From JBEVEP01 sp040512755 (GTDB taxonomy: Bacteria > Pseudomonadota > Alphaproteobacteria > Rhizobiales > Rhizobiaceae), in assembly GCA_040512755.1 (NCBI GenBank), contig JBEVEP010000215.1:1-20707 (forward strand): a DNA stretch of 20,707 bases, read 5' to 3'. Below are positions 1 to 6,141 of this stretch, piece by piece. Below the pieces are notes generated by a model, which worked only from the letters and a program-made list of their open reading frames with translations, was not told the DNA's origin and searched no databases. The position numbers were made by a program, and so were the translations under genes. How positions within the stretch are numbered: the first letter of the stretch is position 1; every line of letters starts with the position of its first letter.

Positions 1-1
1 G

Positions 2-400
2 GCGGGACCGGCGTTGCTGGAGGAATGCCGGGCGCTCGGCGGCTGCCAGACTGGCGACGCGAAGATCACCGGAGGCCATCGCCTGAGCGTCAGACACATC
101 ATCCATACCGTCGGACCGGTGTGGAGGGGCGGCGGCGAAGGCGAGCCCGACTTGCTTACGTCCTGCTATCGGCGCTCTCTCGAACTCGCACGCACCCATC
201 AGTGCGCCACCGTCGCGTTTCCGGCGATTTCAACTGGTGTCTATGGATATCCAAAGGATCAGGCAGCGCATGTCGCCGTCACAGCGGTCGCTGCGTTTCT
301 TTCTGAGAGCGACATGCCGGGGAGCGTAACCTTCTGCTGCTTCGACGCGCAGACTGCAGACCTGCATCGTGGTGCGATCGCCTCTCTGCGATCGAAATAG
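2..400 (+). CDS. Macro-domain protein (O-acetyl-ADP-ribose deacetylase / MacroD type), 5'-truncated by window edge
   Basis: The frame is open from the first bases of the window, so the gene starts upstream and the ATG at 14 is internal. The visible 132 residues match the second half of a MacroD/YmdB-type macro domain. The piece starts with the helix around PALLEECRALGGC, then QTGDAKITGG, the strand RHIIHTVGPVW, and the phosphate-binding loop AISTGVYGYP, with a C-terminal helix and strand. Macro domains of this class bind ADP-ribose and remove O-acetyl-ADP-ribose or mono-ADP-ribosyl groups. The usual N-terminal NAAN and GGGGVDGAI segment, which supplies key ligand contacts, would lie left of the window and cannot be checked. 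The gene ends TAG at 398-400. There is a 190-bp gap to the next plus-strand gene and no clear terminator. Family assignment is firm; the substrate is not known. Confidence 0.88.
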   Translation, partial: AGPALLEECRALGGCQTGDAKITGGHRLSVRHIIHTVGPVWRGGGEGEPDLLTSCYRRSLELARTHQCATVAFPAISTGVYGYPKDQAAHVAVTAVAAFLSESDMPGSVTFCCFDAQTADLHRGAIASLRSK

Positions 401-589
401 GTTGTGTGGTTTCTCTTCGCTTTTTTGGATTCTGGCTTTCAAAACAAGACACTAAGACCTGATCCGATACGGATAGCCGATGCTCTGCGCCCGGCACAAC
501 CGGTTTAGGTTGTCCGGCGTCTTGCCTCGGTCATAGTGACGCTCTATCGGTTGGCTACACTGCATCGCATAAACATAAGGAGTACTCCG

Positions 590-1345
590 ATGGCCTCGCA
601 TTTTGTCTGGTACGAACTGATGACCACCGACACGGCTGGCGCCGAGGCTTTCTACAAGACAGTGATCGGCTGGAAGCCGGAGCCCATGCCCGGCATGCCC
701 TATACGATCATGAAGGTCGGCGATACCGGCGTTGCCGGCATGATGACCATTCCTGAGGAAGCTGCAAAGATGGGGCAGCCTCCAGCGTGGGTAGGTTATA
801 TTTACGCCGACGACGTGGACGCGAAGACGGAAAGCGTCCGCAAGGCGGGAGGAACAATCCACCGGGCTCCTGAAGACATCCCCACGGTCGGCCGTTTCTC
901 CGTCGTTGCCGACCCGCAGGGCGCGGTGTTCATGCTGTTCAAACCGCAGGGTGAAGACGGCACTCAGCACCCAGCCGGCACGCCCGGCACGATCGGCTGG
1001 CGCGAGCTTTACGCAAAGGATTGGACGAGCGCCTTCGACTTCTACGCCAGCCAATTTGGCTGGAAGAAGGACCAGGCCATCGACATGGGTGAGATGGGAA
1101 CCTATCAGCTGTTTACAATCGATGACGAGCAGTCCGGCGGAATGATGGATAAGCCGGCTGAGATGCCGGTTGCGGCCTGGGCCTACTATTTCAACGTGGA
1201 AGCGATCGATGCGGCAGCCGGGAGGGTCACCCAAAACAACGGCAAGATTCTCAACGGCCCGATGGAGGTGCCCGGTGGAAGCTGGATCGTGAACTGCGTC
1301 GATCCCCAGGGCGCAATGTTCTCGCTCGTAGCTCCGCGCCGCTAG
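590..1345 (+). CDS. VOC (glyoxalase/bleomycin-resistance fold) protein with two tandem domains
   Basis: A 251-residue cytosolic protein made of two vicinal-oxygen-chelate modules, about residues 1-125 and 130-250. The modules repeat each other: the first begins FVWYELMTTD and continues AEAFYKTVIGW, the second begins IGWRELYAKD and continues AFDFYASQFGW. Each ends in a hydrophobic strand, VFMLFKP and MFSLVAP. This is the layout of the mycobacterial CFP30B/27-kDa-antigen-like group of VOC proteins, whose substrates are mostly unknown. I chose the ATG at 590 over an in-frame start at 536 because AAGGAG (577-582) sits seven bases before it and the domain starts right after it. It is followed 131 bp later by the carboxylase gene in the same direction, with a hairpin between. 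Fold is confident; reaction is not inferable. Confidence 0.88.
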   Translation: MASHFVWYELMTTDTAGAEAFYKTVIGWKPEPMPGMPYTIMKVGDTGVAGMMTIPEEAAKMGQPPAWVGYIYADDVDAKTESVRKAGGTIHRAPEDIPTVGRFSVVADPQGAVFMLFKPQGEDGTQHPAGTPGTIGWRELYAKDWTSAFDFYASQFGWKKDQAIDMGEMGTYQLFTIDDEQSGGMMDKPAEMPVAAWAYYFNVEAIDAAAGRVTQNNGKILNGPMEVPGGSWIVNCVDPQGAMFSLVAPRR

Positions 1346-1407
1346 GGCAGTTCCAGGAAAGGCGGATGCCGGTTTTCGGTCCGGAATTGCGTCAAATAAA
1401 GAGTGAG

Positions 1408-1442
1408 AGCGGTTCACCGATTCCGTCGAAACGGGAACCGCT
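1408..1442. repeat. Intergenic hairpin, REP-like inverted repeat
   Basis: AGCGGTTC (1408-1415) pairs perfectly with GAACCGCT (1435-1442). Inside, CCGT (1423-1426) pairs with ACGG (1431-1434) around a CGAA loop, leaving a one-sided 7-base bulge. It lies between the VOC stop and the carboxylase ribosome-binding site. There is no long T-run after it, so a simple intrinsic terminator is not obvious. Short palindromes of this general sort are dispersed in rhizobial intergenic regions, so it may be a copy of such a repeat. That is from memory and not checked. Confidence 0.5.
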
Positions 1443-1476
1443 TTAACAGCATGGCGCTGCAACGGCAGGAGGGGCA

Positions 1477-3459
1477 ATGTTCTCCAAGATACTGATTGCC
1501 AACCGGGGAGAAATTGCCTGTCGCGTCATCCGCACGGCGCACCGCATGGGGATCAAGACCGTCGCCGTCTATTCGGACGCCGACTTTCATTCCCTGCACG
1601 TCGCGATGGCCGACGAGGCGGTGCATATCGGCCCCTCGCCCGTTGGTGATAGCTATCTGCGCGCCGACAAGATCATTGTGGCAGCCGAAAGCAGCGGCGC
1701 GCAGGCGATCCATCCGGGGTATGGCTTTCTCTCGGAGAACCCGGGTTTCGTCGACGCCGTGGAAGCAGCCGGCCTGACCTTCATCGGCCCATCCGGCGCT
1801 TCGATCCGCGCGATGGGCCTGAAGGATGCGGCGAAGCGCCTGATGGAGAAAGCCGGCGTGCCGGTAGTGCCCGGCTATCACGGCGAAGGTCAGGAATTGG
1901 TTCTGCTTGCCAGCAAGGCGCGTGAAATAGGCTTTCCGGTTCTGATCAAGGCTCGCGCCGGCGGTGGCGGCAAGGGAATGCGCCGGGTTGACAGGCCGGA
2001 GGACTTCGCCGATGCGCTCGCAAGCGCCCGCCGGGAAGCCAAGGCCGCCTTCGGTGACGACCGCGTTCTCATCGAAAAGTATGTCGACAAGCCGCGGCAC
2101 ATCGAAGTGCAGGTTTTCGGCGACAATCACGGCAATGCCGTTCATCTGTTCGAGCGCGACTGCTCCGCTCAGCGCCGCCATCAGAAAGTGATCGAGGAAG
2201 CCCCGGCCCCCGGCATGACCCGGGAGATGCGGGCGGCGATGACCGCCGCTGCCGTCAAGGCCGCAAAGGCGATCAAGTATTCGGGCGCGGGCACGATCGA
2301 ATTCATCGTCGATGCATCCGAAGGTCTGAAGGCCGACCGCTTCTGGTTCATGGAGATGAACACGCGACTTCAGGTCGAGCATCCTGTGACCGAGATGGTG
2401 ACCGGCATCGACCTTGTCGAATGGCAATTGCGCGTTGCGGCCGGCGAAGCCCTGCCGAAATCACAGAACCAGATCGCCTTGTCGGGACACGCCTTCGAGG
2501 CCCGCATCTACGCCGAGGACCCGACGCGCGGCTTTCTTCCCGCCACGGGCAGGTTGCATCACCTCGAATTTCCTGAAGCTGCGCCGCACCACGCGGAATT
2601 GCGCGTGGAGACGGGCGTCCGTGCCGGCGACGCGATCTCTCCTTTTTACGATCCGATGATCGCCAAGCTGGTTGTTCATGCCGGCGACCGTACGGCGGCG
2701 CTTCACGCGCTCGATCAGGCTCTCACGAGGACGCAGATCGCCGGGTCGGTCACGAATATTGCCTTTCTCTCGGCACTCGCGCGCGACGAGGATTTCGCAG
2801 CGGGCGACGTCGACACCGGGCTGATCGGCCGCAAGCAGGACGAACTGACAAAAAGCAAGCAGCCAAGCGAGGCCGTGGTCGCCATGGCCGCGCTTATCGC
2901 GTCGGGCGCCCGTTCAAGGGCCAGCGAGGCGGACCCGTGGGGAGCGACATCGGGCTATGCCCATTTCCATCCGGTTGCCCGCCGCGCCAGCCTCAAGACC
3001 GGCGACGCCACCATCGCCGCGCACATCGCGCCGAGAGGCGATGGCCGTTTCGACGTGACATTGGAAGAAAACGGGCCCGTCTATACGCTTTCCGCGCCCG
3101 GACCCGAGGGCGCGCTGCGCGACGACGGCGAAATCGGCGTCGCGCTATGGCCGGGTCACGTCACCCTGTTCAGCAGCGGCCAGGCCTTCAGTTTCGCGGT
3201 ACCGGATCCGCTCGGCCAGTCCGCCGATGCCGGGGGCGCAGGTGACAGCATGCGGGCGCCGATGCCAGGGCTGGTCAAGGTCGTGCGCGCAGCCCCAGGC
3301 GACACGGTTGCCAAGGGCCAGCCGCTCCTGGTGCTCGAAGCCATGAAGATGGAACATACGATCACCGCGCCGCACCCCGGCGTTATCGCGGAAATCGTGA
3401 CCGAAGGCGCTCAGGTGACCGACGGTATGGTGCTTGTGCGGTTTGAGGAGGCGGACTGA
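1477..3459 (+). CDS. mccA: Acyl-CoA carboxylase biotin-containing alpha subunit, methylcrotonyl-CoA carboxylase type
   Basis: A 660-residue biotin-dependent carboxylase alpha chain. It carries biotin carboxylase at the N-terminus and biotin carboxyl carrier at the C-terminus, and would carboxylate biotin with ATP and bicarbonate. Visible marks: KILIANRGEIACRVIRT at the start, ATP-grasp loop GGGGKGM at residues 162-168, catalytic segment EMNTRLQVEHPVTE near 293-306, and the biotinylation site AMKM with Lys624, 36 residues from the end as usual. Length and the segment AMGLKDAAKRLMEKAGVPVVPGY favour methylcrotonyl-CoA carboxylase (leucine breakdown) over propionyl- or acetyl-CoA carboxylase; this is a judgement by eye. 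The ATG follows AGGAGGGG (1467-1474). The expected partner genes (carboxyltransferase beta subunit, isovaleryl-CoA dehydrogenase, HMG-CoA lyase) are not next to it. A strong terminator follows. A different acyl-CoA substrate is possible. Confidence 0.85.
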   Translation: MFSKILIANRGEIACRVIRTAHRMGIKTVAVYSDADFHSLHVAMADEAVHIGPSPVGDSYLRADKIIVAAESSGAQAIHPGYGFLSENPGFVDAVEAAGLTFIGPSGASIRAMGLKDAAKRLMEKAGVPVVPGYHGEGQELVLLASKAREIGFPVLIKARAGGGGKGMRRVDRPEDFADALASARREAKAAFGDDRVLIEKYVDKPRHIEVQVFGDNHGNAVHLFERDCSAQRRHQKVIEEAPAPGMTREMRAAMTAAAVKAAKAIKYSGAGTIEFIVDASEGLKADRFWFMEMNTRLQVEHPVTEMVTGIDLVEWQLRVAAGEALPKSQNQIALSGHAFEARIYAEDPTRGFLPATGRLHHLEFPEAAPHHAELRVETGVRAGDAISPFYDPMIAKLVVHAGDRTAALHALDQALTRTQIAGSVTNIAFLSALARDEDFAAGDVDTGLIGRKQDELTKSKQPSEAVVAMAALIASGARSRASEADPWGATSGYAHFHPVARRASLKTGDATIAAHIAPRGDGRFDVTLEENGPVYTLSAPGPEGALRDDGEIGVALWPGHVTLFSSGQAFSFAVPDPLGQSADAGGAGDSMRAPMPGLVKVVRAAPGDTVAKGQPLLVLEAMKMEHTITAPHPGVIAEIVTEGAQVTDGMVLVRFEEAD

Positions 3460-3491
3460 GGTCGAGGAAAAGCGCATCCGTGTGAACCAAT

Positions 3492-3535
3492 AAGAAAAAG
3501 CCGCGCCGGGTGTTTCCCGGTCGCGGCTTTTTCTT
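3492..3535. terminator. Bidirectional intrinsic terminator after mccA
   Basis: A long hairpin. AAGAAAAAG-CCGCG-CCGGG (3492-3510) pairs with CCCGG-T-CGCGG-CTTTTTCTT (3516-3535) around a five-base loop TGTTT, with one unpaired T. The A-run on the left and T-run on the right let it work in both directions. It sits 33 bp after the mccA stop and before the 3' end of the convergent Sel1 gene, so it can serve both. Confidence 0.9.
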
Positions 3536-3638
3536 GCAGGCTGCACCCCCGTCGCCAGTGCCTGCTCCGTCCGTCCCGGACCGGCGGCCTTAGTAGCCGC
3601 TCTGTTTCGTCCGGGCTCCCTGTCAGTAAACTATTGCC

Positions 3639-3905
3639 TTAGTGCGTGGTCATCCATTCGCGCGCTTCGCGCAACGCTCTGGCGAGTTCGACCTTCGACA
3701 TCGACGCGGACAGTTCCGAGCGAACTTTCGCCGCACGGTCCGATCCCTTGATTGCCGCGATATTGAACCATTTGTGGGCGGCGACGACATCGACATCGCA
3801 ATCACGGCCGGTGGCGTACATCATGCCGAGTTCGAAAAGGACGTCGGCCTGGGCCGCCGCACCGGTTCCGCCTGATCCGCCTTCCATCATCTCGAAACGC
3901 GCCAT
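3639..3905 (-). CDS. Small Sel1-repeat (TPR-like) protein
   Basis: An 88-residue protein with no signal peptide or membrane segment. Residues about 20-60 match a single Sel1-like repeat: LFELGMMYATGRDCDVDVVAAHKWF followed by NIAAIKGSDRAAKVRSEL. The repeat is followed by a charged helix (ARALREAREWM). Sel1 repeats are TPR-like helical hairpins that bind proteins; one repeat suggests a small scaffold or partner rather than an enzyme. The ATG at 3905 is preceded by AGGGGA on the coding strand. It stands alone, convergent with mccA, with which it shares the terminator at 3492-3535. Short proteins of this shape are common in rhizobia as conserved hypotheticals. The specific role is unknown. Confidence 0.8.
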   Translation of the reverse strand: MARFEMMEGGSGGTGAAAQADVLFELGMMYATGRDCDVDVVAAHKWFNIAAIKGSDRAAKVRSELSASMSKVELARALREAREWMTTH

Positions 3906-3999
3906 TTTCAGTCCCCTGTCTCTTCTCCCGAGAGCGGCTTCCGCTCGTTGGCGTGCTGCTCTTTCTGATGCTTTCGAGAATGAAGCCGAGGCTTGAATC

Positions 4000-4014
4000 C
4001 GCCGTTAAACGGCG
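4000..4014. promoter_or_regulatory. Perfect palindrome, possible operator
   Basis: CGCCGTT (4000-4006) and AACGGCG (4008-4014) are exact inverted repeats around a single A. It lies about 95 bp upstream of the Sel1 start. Seven-base arms with almost no loop fit a dimeric regulator site better than a transcript hairpin, but no regulator is encoded nearby. Confidence 0.35.
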
Positions 4015-4119
4015 TGCTTAATTTGCCGCAAACAAACTTGAAACAAGAAGTAAACCTTGGATTTTGTTAAGGATAGCAAGGCCACTATTATGCGGAATCT
4101 TGCAATAAATAGCGTGATG

Positions 4120-4149
4120 TTGACATCGCCAACACGAACCCTTTGATAA
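4120..4149 (+). promoter_or_regulatory. Candidate sigma-70-type promoter upstream of the DUF2147 gene
   Basis: TTGACA (4120-4125) is a perfect -35 consensus, followed after 18 bases by TGATAA (4144-4149), a weak -10. If used, it would give a leader of about 180 bases before the ATG at 4336, spanning the palindrome at 4274-4287. Support is sequence similarity only. Confidence 0.3.
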
Positions 4150-4273
4150 CCACGAAAACCGTTCTGCATCGACGAATGCAAGCTTCCACGTGGGAAGGCA
4201 CGCGCCCAATCGTTGAGAAATTGTGCAACCTGCCGTTACGGAACGCTTTCGTTTTCGCGTGGACTGGAATAAC

Positions 4274-4287
4274 TTACGTTTGCGTAA
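4274..4287. promoter_or_regulatory. Palindromic site TTACG-N4-CGTAA upstream of the DUF2147 gene
   Basis: TTACGTTTGCGTAA has five-base arms around a TTTG spacer, 48 bp before the DUF2147 ATG. Its core ACGTTTGCGT recurs as ACGTTTACGT upstream of ETF-QO (11533-11542, minus strand). The shape resembles sites of MerR-family regulators such as LiuR, as I remember them. The regulator is not in this window. Confidence 0.4.
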
Positions 4288-4335
4288 AGGGCAAAGCGTC
4301 GGGGGCTTCGACGTGGCCCGAAGAGGAGGAGCCTG

Positions 4336-4680
4336 ATGTTTCGTAGAGTATGCGTGGCCGCAGCGGCCACATTGATGCTGGCCGGCATGGCCTATGCCGA
4401 TCCGCTCGAAGGGAACTGGAAGACCCAGTCCGGATCAACGGCGGAGATAAGCAACTGTGGCGGCAGTTTCTGTATCACGCTGAAGACGGGGCCGCATGCC
4501 GGCAAAAAGATCGGTACGTTCAAATCCAGTGGCGGCGGCAAATATGCAGGTCAGATCACCGATCCGGCCACTGACAAGACCTACTCCGGCAAGGCCTCGG
4601 TCTCCGGCAGTTCCCTTTCGATGGCCGGCTGCGTGCTGGGCGGACTTATTTGCAAGAGCCAGACCTGGTCCAAGCTCTGA
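4336..4680 (+). CDS. Secreted DUF2147 family protein
   Basis: A 114-residue exported protein. Residues 1-21 form a signal peptide (RR, then hydrophobic VAAAATLMLAGMA) with likely cleavage after AYA, giving a mature start DPLEGNWKT. The remainder is a small beta-rich DUF2147 domain: GNWKTQSGSTAEISNCGG, ITLKTGPHAGKKIG and a glycine/serine-rich C-terminal half. Four cysteines (41, 46, 99, 106) could form two disulfides in the periplasm. The start is well supported by GAGGAGGAG (4323-4331), five bases before the ATG. No function is established for DUF2147; lipocalin-like binding is sometimes suggested but is not shown here. It has its own terminator, so it is probably monocistronic. An upstream palindrome at 4274-4287 may regulate it. 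Confidence 0.87.
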   Translation: MFRRVCVAAAATLMLAGMAYADPLEGNWKTQSGSTAEISNCGGSFCITLKTGPHAGKKIGTFKSSGGGKYAGQITDPATDKTYSGKASVSGSSLSMAGCVLGGLICKSQTWSKL

Positions 4681-4706
4681 CCGCAATTTCTTGAAAGCAG
4701 CTTTGG

Positions 4707-4737
4707 TCGGGAGGCATGGGCCTCCCGATGTTCTTTA
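4707..4737 (+). terminator. Intrinsic terminator after the DUF2147 gene
   Basis: TCGGGAGGC (4707-4715) pairs perfectly with GCCTCCCGA (4720-4728) around an ATGG loop, followed by the T-rich TGTTCTTT. It lies 27 bp after the DUF2147 stop and just before the end of the convergent transferase gene. Confidence 0.75.
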
Positions 4738-4755
4738 CGTTCGCGCTGTCTGGGT

Positions 4756-5466
4756 TCAGGGCCGCGCTCTCTGGCCGAAGAGTATTTTCTGGGCTTCCTG
4801 GTCCGTGGCGAGATTTGATTTCTCGCGTTCTTCCTTGCCAACCGCCATTCCCCGCTCGACCGCCGGCCTTGCCATCAGGGTTTCGAACCAGCGCTTCAGG
4901 TGCGGAAATTCCTCCAGATCCTGCCCCTGGTTCTGATAGGGCCTGATCCAGCCAATGCAGGCCATATCGGCGATCGAATATGGGCCCGCGAGGAATTCCC
5001 TGTCCGCCAGGCGCTTGTTCATGACGCCATAGAGACGGTTGCACTCGTTGGTGTAGCGATCGATCGCGTAGGGGAGTTTCTCCGGCGCATACTGCCGGAA
5101 ATGGTGCGCCTGACCGGCCATAGGGCCAAGCCCGCCCATCTGCCAGAAGAGCCACTGGTCCACTTCCACACGGCCTCGCTCGTCCGCCGGGTAGAACTTC
5201 CCGAACTTGCGTCCGAGATATTGAAGGATGGCGCCTGACTCGAAGATCGAAATCGGCTCGCCGCCCGGCCCCTCCGGGTCAATGATCGCCGGCATCCGGT
5301 TGTTCGGTGCGATCGTCAGGAACGAAGGCTCGAACTGTTCTCCTTTTCCAATGTTGACATATTTTACAACGTAAGGAGCGCCAAGTTCCTCCAGCATAAT
5401 GGAAATCTTCCAGCCATTCGGCGTCGGCCAGTAGTAAAGTTCGATCGGTTTCACCTGGGCGGTCAT
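4756..5466 (-). CDS. Glutathione S-transferase family protein, Nu-class (YfcG/YghU-like)
   Basis: A 236-residue soluble GST. The N-terminal thioredoxin-like domain opens IELYYWPTPNGWKISIMLEE. Its TPNGWK segment (residues 15-20) is the signature of the YfcG/YghU/Ure2-like Nu class, where Thr and Asn replace the catalytic Tyr or Ser of other classes. The cis-proline segment NNRMPAI and the gamma-glutamyl-binding FESGAI follow. The C-terminal helical domain includes REFLAGPYSIADMACIGW. Nu-class enzymes such as E. coli YfcG reduce disulfides and peroxides with glutathione, so a role in thiol and peroxide handling is likely. The ATG at 5466 has GGAGA just upstream. It is a single gene, convergent with DUF2147. 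The class is assigned by motif and the substrate is unknown. Confidence 0.9.
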   Translation of the reverse strand: MTAQVKPIELYYWPTPNGWKISIMLEELGAPYVVKYVNIGKGEQFEPSFLTIAPNNRMPAIIDPEGPGGEPISIFESGAILQYLGRKFGKFYPADERGRVEVDQWLFWQMGGLGPMAGQAHHFRQYAPEKLPYAIDRYTNECNRLYGVMNKRLADREFLAGPYSIADMACIGWIRPYQNQGQDLEEFPHLKRWFETLMARPAVERGMAVGKEEREKSNLATDQEAQKILFGQRARP

Positions 5467-5617
5467 GCGCTGTCTCCGTCGGTCTCGCTCCGATGCAAAT
5501 ATGGCGTTCCAAGCCCGTCCGTCACGTCAAAGTTTTTGAACGCAGGATGAACGCCCTTCTCAGGACCAGTTCAGCGCGGGCGCAGCATAGTGCACGCGAA
5601 CCTGGAACCTGACCCCG

Positions 5618-5773
5618 ATGCTTGCCCGCCGCTTCACGATCGTCTGCTTCATCACCGCGCTGTTCGGTATCGCCTTCGCCATCATCGTGGCCGAAGCGAG
5701 CCGGCCCAACCGATCGCTGAGCCTGCCTTGCATCCAGGCAGGTTTCGCCTGCTCCGCCGCCCATCGCAGCTAA
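5618..5773 (+). CDS. Small ORF, 51 residues, N-terminal membrane segment or signal peptide
   Basis: Unrecognised. The product starts MLARRFTIVCFITALFGIAF and continues AIIVAEAS, that is, two arginines then a hydrophobic helix (about residues 6-24). A polar tail with two cysteines (38 and 46) follows. By my count 42 of the 50 codons after the start end in G or C, much more than expected from the local base composition, which argues that the frame is translated. The ribosome-binding site is weak (only GGAA about a dozen bases upstream). The second small ORF starts 29 bases after its stop. It could encode a small inner-membrane or exported peptide. Below the length most annotation pipelines report with confidence. 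Confidence 0.45.
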   Translation: MLARRFTIVCFITALFGIAFAIIVAEASRPNRSLSLPCIQAGFACSAAHRS

Positions 5774-5802
5774 CTCAAGCAACCTCAACTCAGGCCATTG
5801 CC

Positions 5803-5997
5803 ATGACCCGTTCGCTGACTTTCGTCCTCAATATCCTCCGGCACCTGCCCCGCGTTGCCGCAATCATGCTCCTGCTCTGGAGCCCTTTGTTTGCGATGCA
5901 AAGCGTTCGTGCGGACACCGGTTCCACGATCGAGGCGCCCGCGCAGAAGAAAAAGGGCATGGGGCTCGTGATTCTCGTCAGCCTCCAGCGCAACTGA
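5803..5997 (+). CDS. Small secreted or membrane protein, 64 residues, unknown function
   Basis: Unrecognised. Residues 1-37 look like a signal peptide: basic MTRSLTFVLNILRHLPR, hydrophobic VAAIMLLLWSPLFAM, and a possible cleavage after VRA before DTG. The mature part is short: a polar linker, KKKG, and a hydrophobic end MGLVILVSLQRN. If the signal is cleaved, the exported peptide is only about 27 residues. About 50 of 63 codons after the start end in G or C by my count, consistent with a real gene. A longer frame back to 5590 exists, but its upstream part is low-complexity His/Arg-rich and overlaps the other small ORF, so I prefer the ATG at 5803. No clear ribosome-binding site. Possibly co-transcribed with the 51-residue ORF. 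Confidence 0.5.
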   Translation: MTRSLTFVLNILRHLPRVAAIMLLLWSPLFAMQSVRADTGSTIEAPAQKKKGMGLVILVSLQRN

Positions 5998-6130
5998 CGA
6001 AGGGCAGGCAGCTTTAGCCGTGTCATCCTGACCCGGTCTTGCTGTCGCCCTTTTGTCGGACGCAGGGTCATGGCAGACACCCACTTTACCAATTCGCAGA
6101 GGCCCCCTCCCACGCCGCAGCCCAAATCCC

Positions 6131-6136
6131 TATAAT
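6131..6136 (+). promoter_or_regulatory. -10 box (TATAAT) directly upstream of the amn start codon
   Basis: A perfect TATAAT at 6131-6136, with only five bases before the ATG at 6142. Transcription usually starts about six to seven bases after the box, which falls on the ATG itself, so the mRNA would be leaderless. In keeping with that, there is no Shine-Dalgarno sequence upstream. The -35 region (about 6108-6113) is a poor match to TTGACA. Confidence 0.5.
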
Positions 6137-6141
6137 GGGTC

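Larger units (their letters stand above)
3906..4335. other. Non-coding intergenic stretch between divergent genes
   Basis: About 430 bp between the Sel1 gene (minus) and the DUF2147 gene (plus). Part of it (roughly 4015-4150) is clearly more A/T-rich than the flanks. It contains a perfect 15-bp palindrome at 4000-4014, a promoter-like pair at 4120-4149, and a second palindrome at 4274-4287. Two short ORFs here, one per strand, lack ribosome-binding sites and recognisable sequence, so I do not call them genes. Confidence 0.6.
5467..6141. other. Stretch without a recognised gene family, holding two small ORFs
   Basis: About 675 bp between the divergent transferase and amn genes. Apart from the two small ORFs at 5618-5773 and 5803-5997 and the amn promoter box near 6131, I see nothing identifiable: no tRNA, no long repeat, no strong terminator. 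A minus-strand frame over 5522-5788 lacks family resemblance and opposes the better-biased plus-strand frame. Confidence 0.5.

Noticed and set aside
375..432. A terminator formed by CGATCG repeats at the end of the macro-domain gene and the following T-run
   Set aside because: The six-base arms lie mostly inside the coding sequence and the T-run at 421-426 is about 25 bases away, too far for an intrinsic terminator.
452..2427. Two minus-strand ORFs of 341 and 337 codons opposite the VOC and carboxylase genes
   Set aside because: Same antisense artefact; the plus-strand products have complete, recognisable domains and ribosome-binding sites.
4240..4270. A general-stress (EcfG-type) promoter beginning GGAAC at 4240
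   Set aside because: The required CGTT-like -10 element is missing at the usual 16-18 base spacing.
4143..4346. A 67-codon ORF ahead of and overlapping the DUF2147 start
   Set aside because: No ribosome-binding site, no coding bias, and it starts inside a promoter-like box. The DUF2147 start with its strong GAGGAGGAG explains the region better.
5590..5802. N-terminal extension of the 64-residue small protein back to 5590
   Set aside because: The added segment is low-complexity His/Arg/Pro-rich and out of frame with the better-biased 51-codon ORF at the same place.
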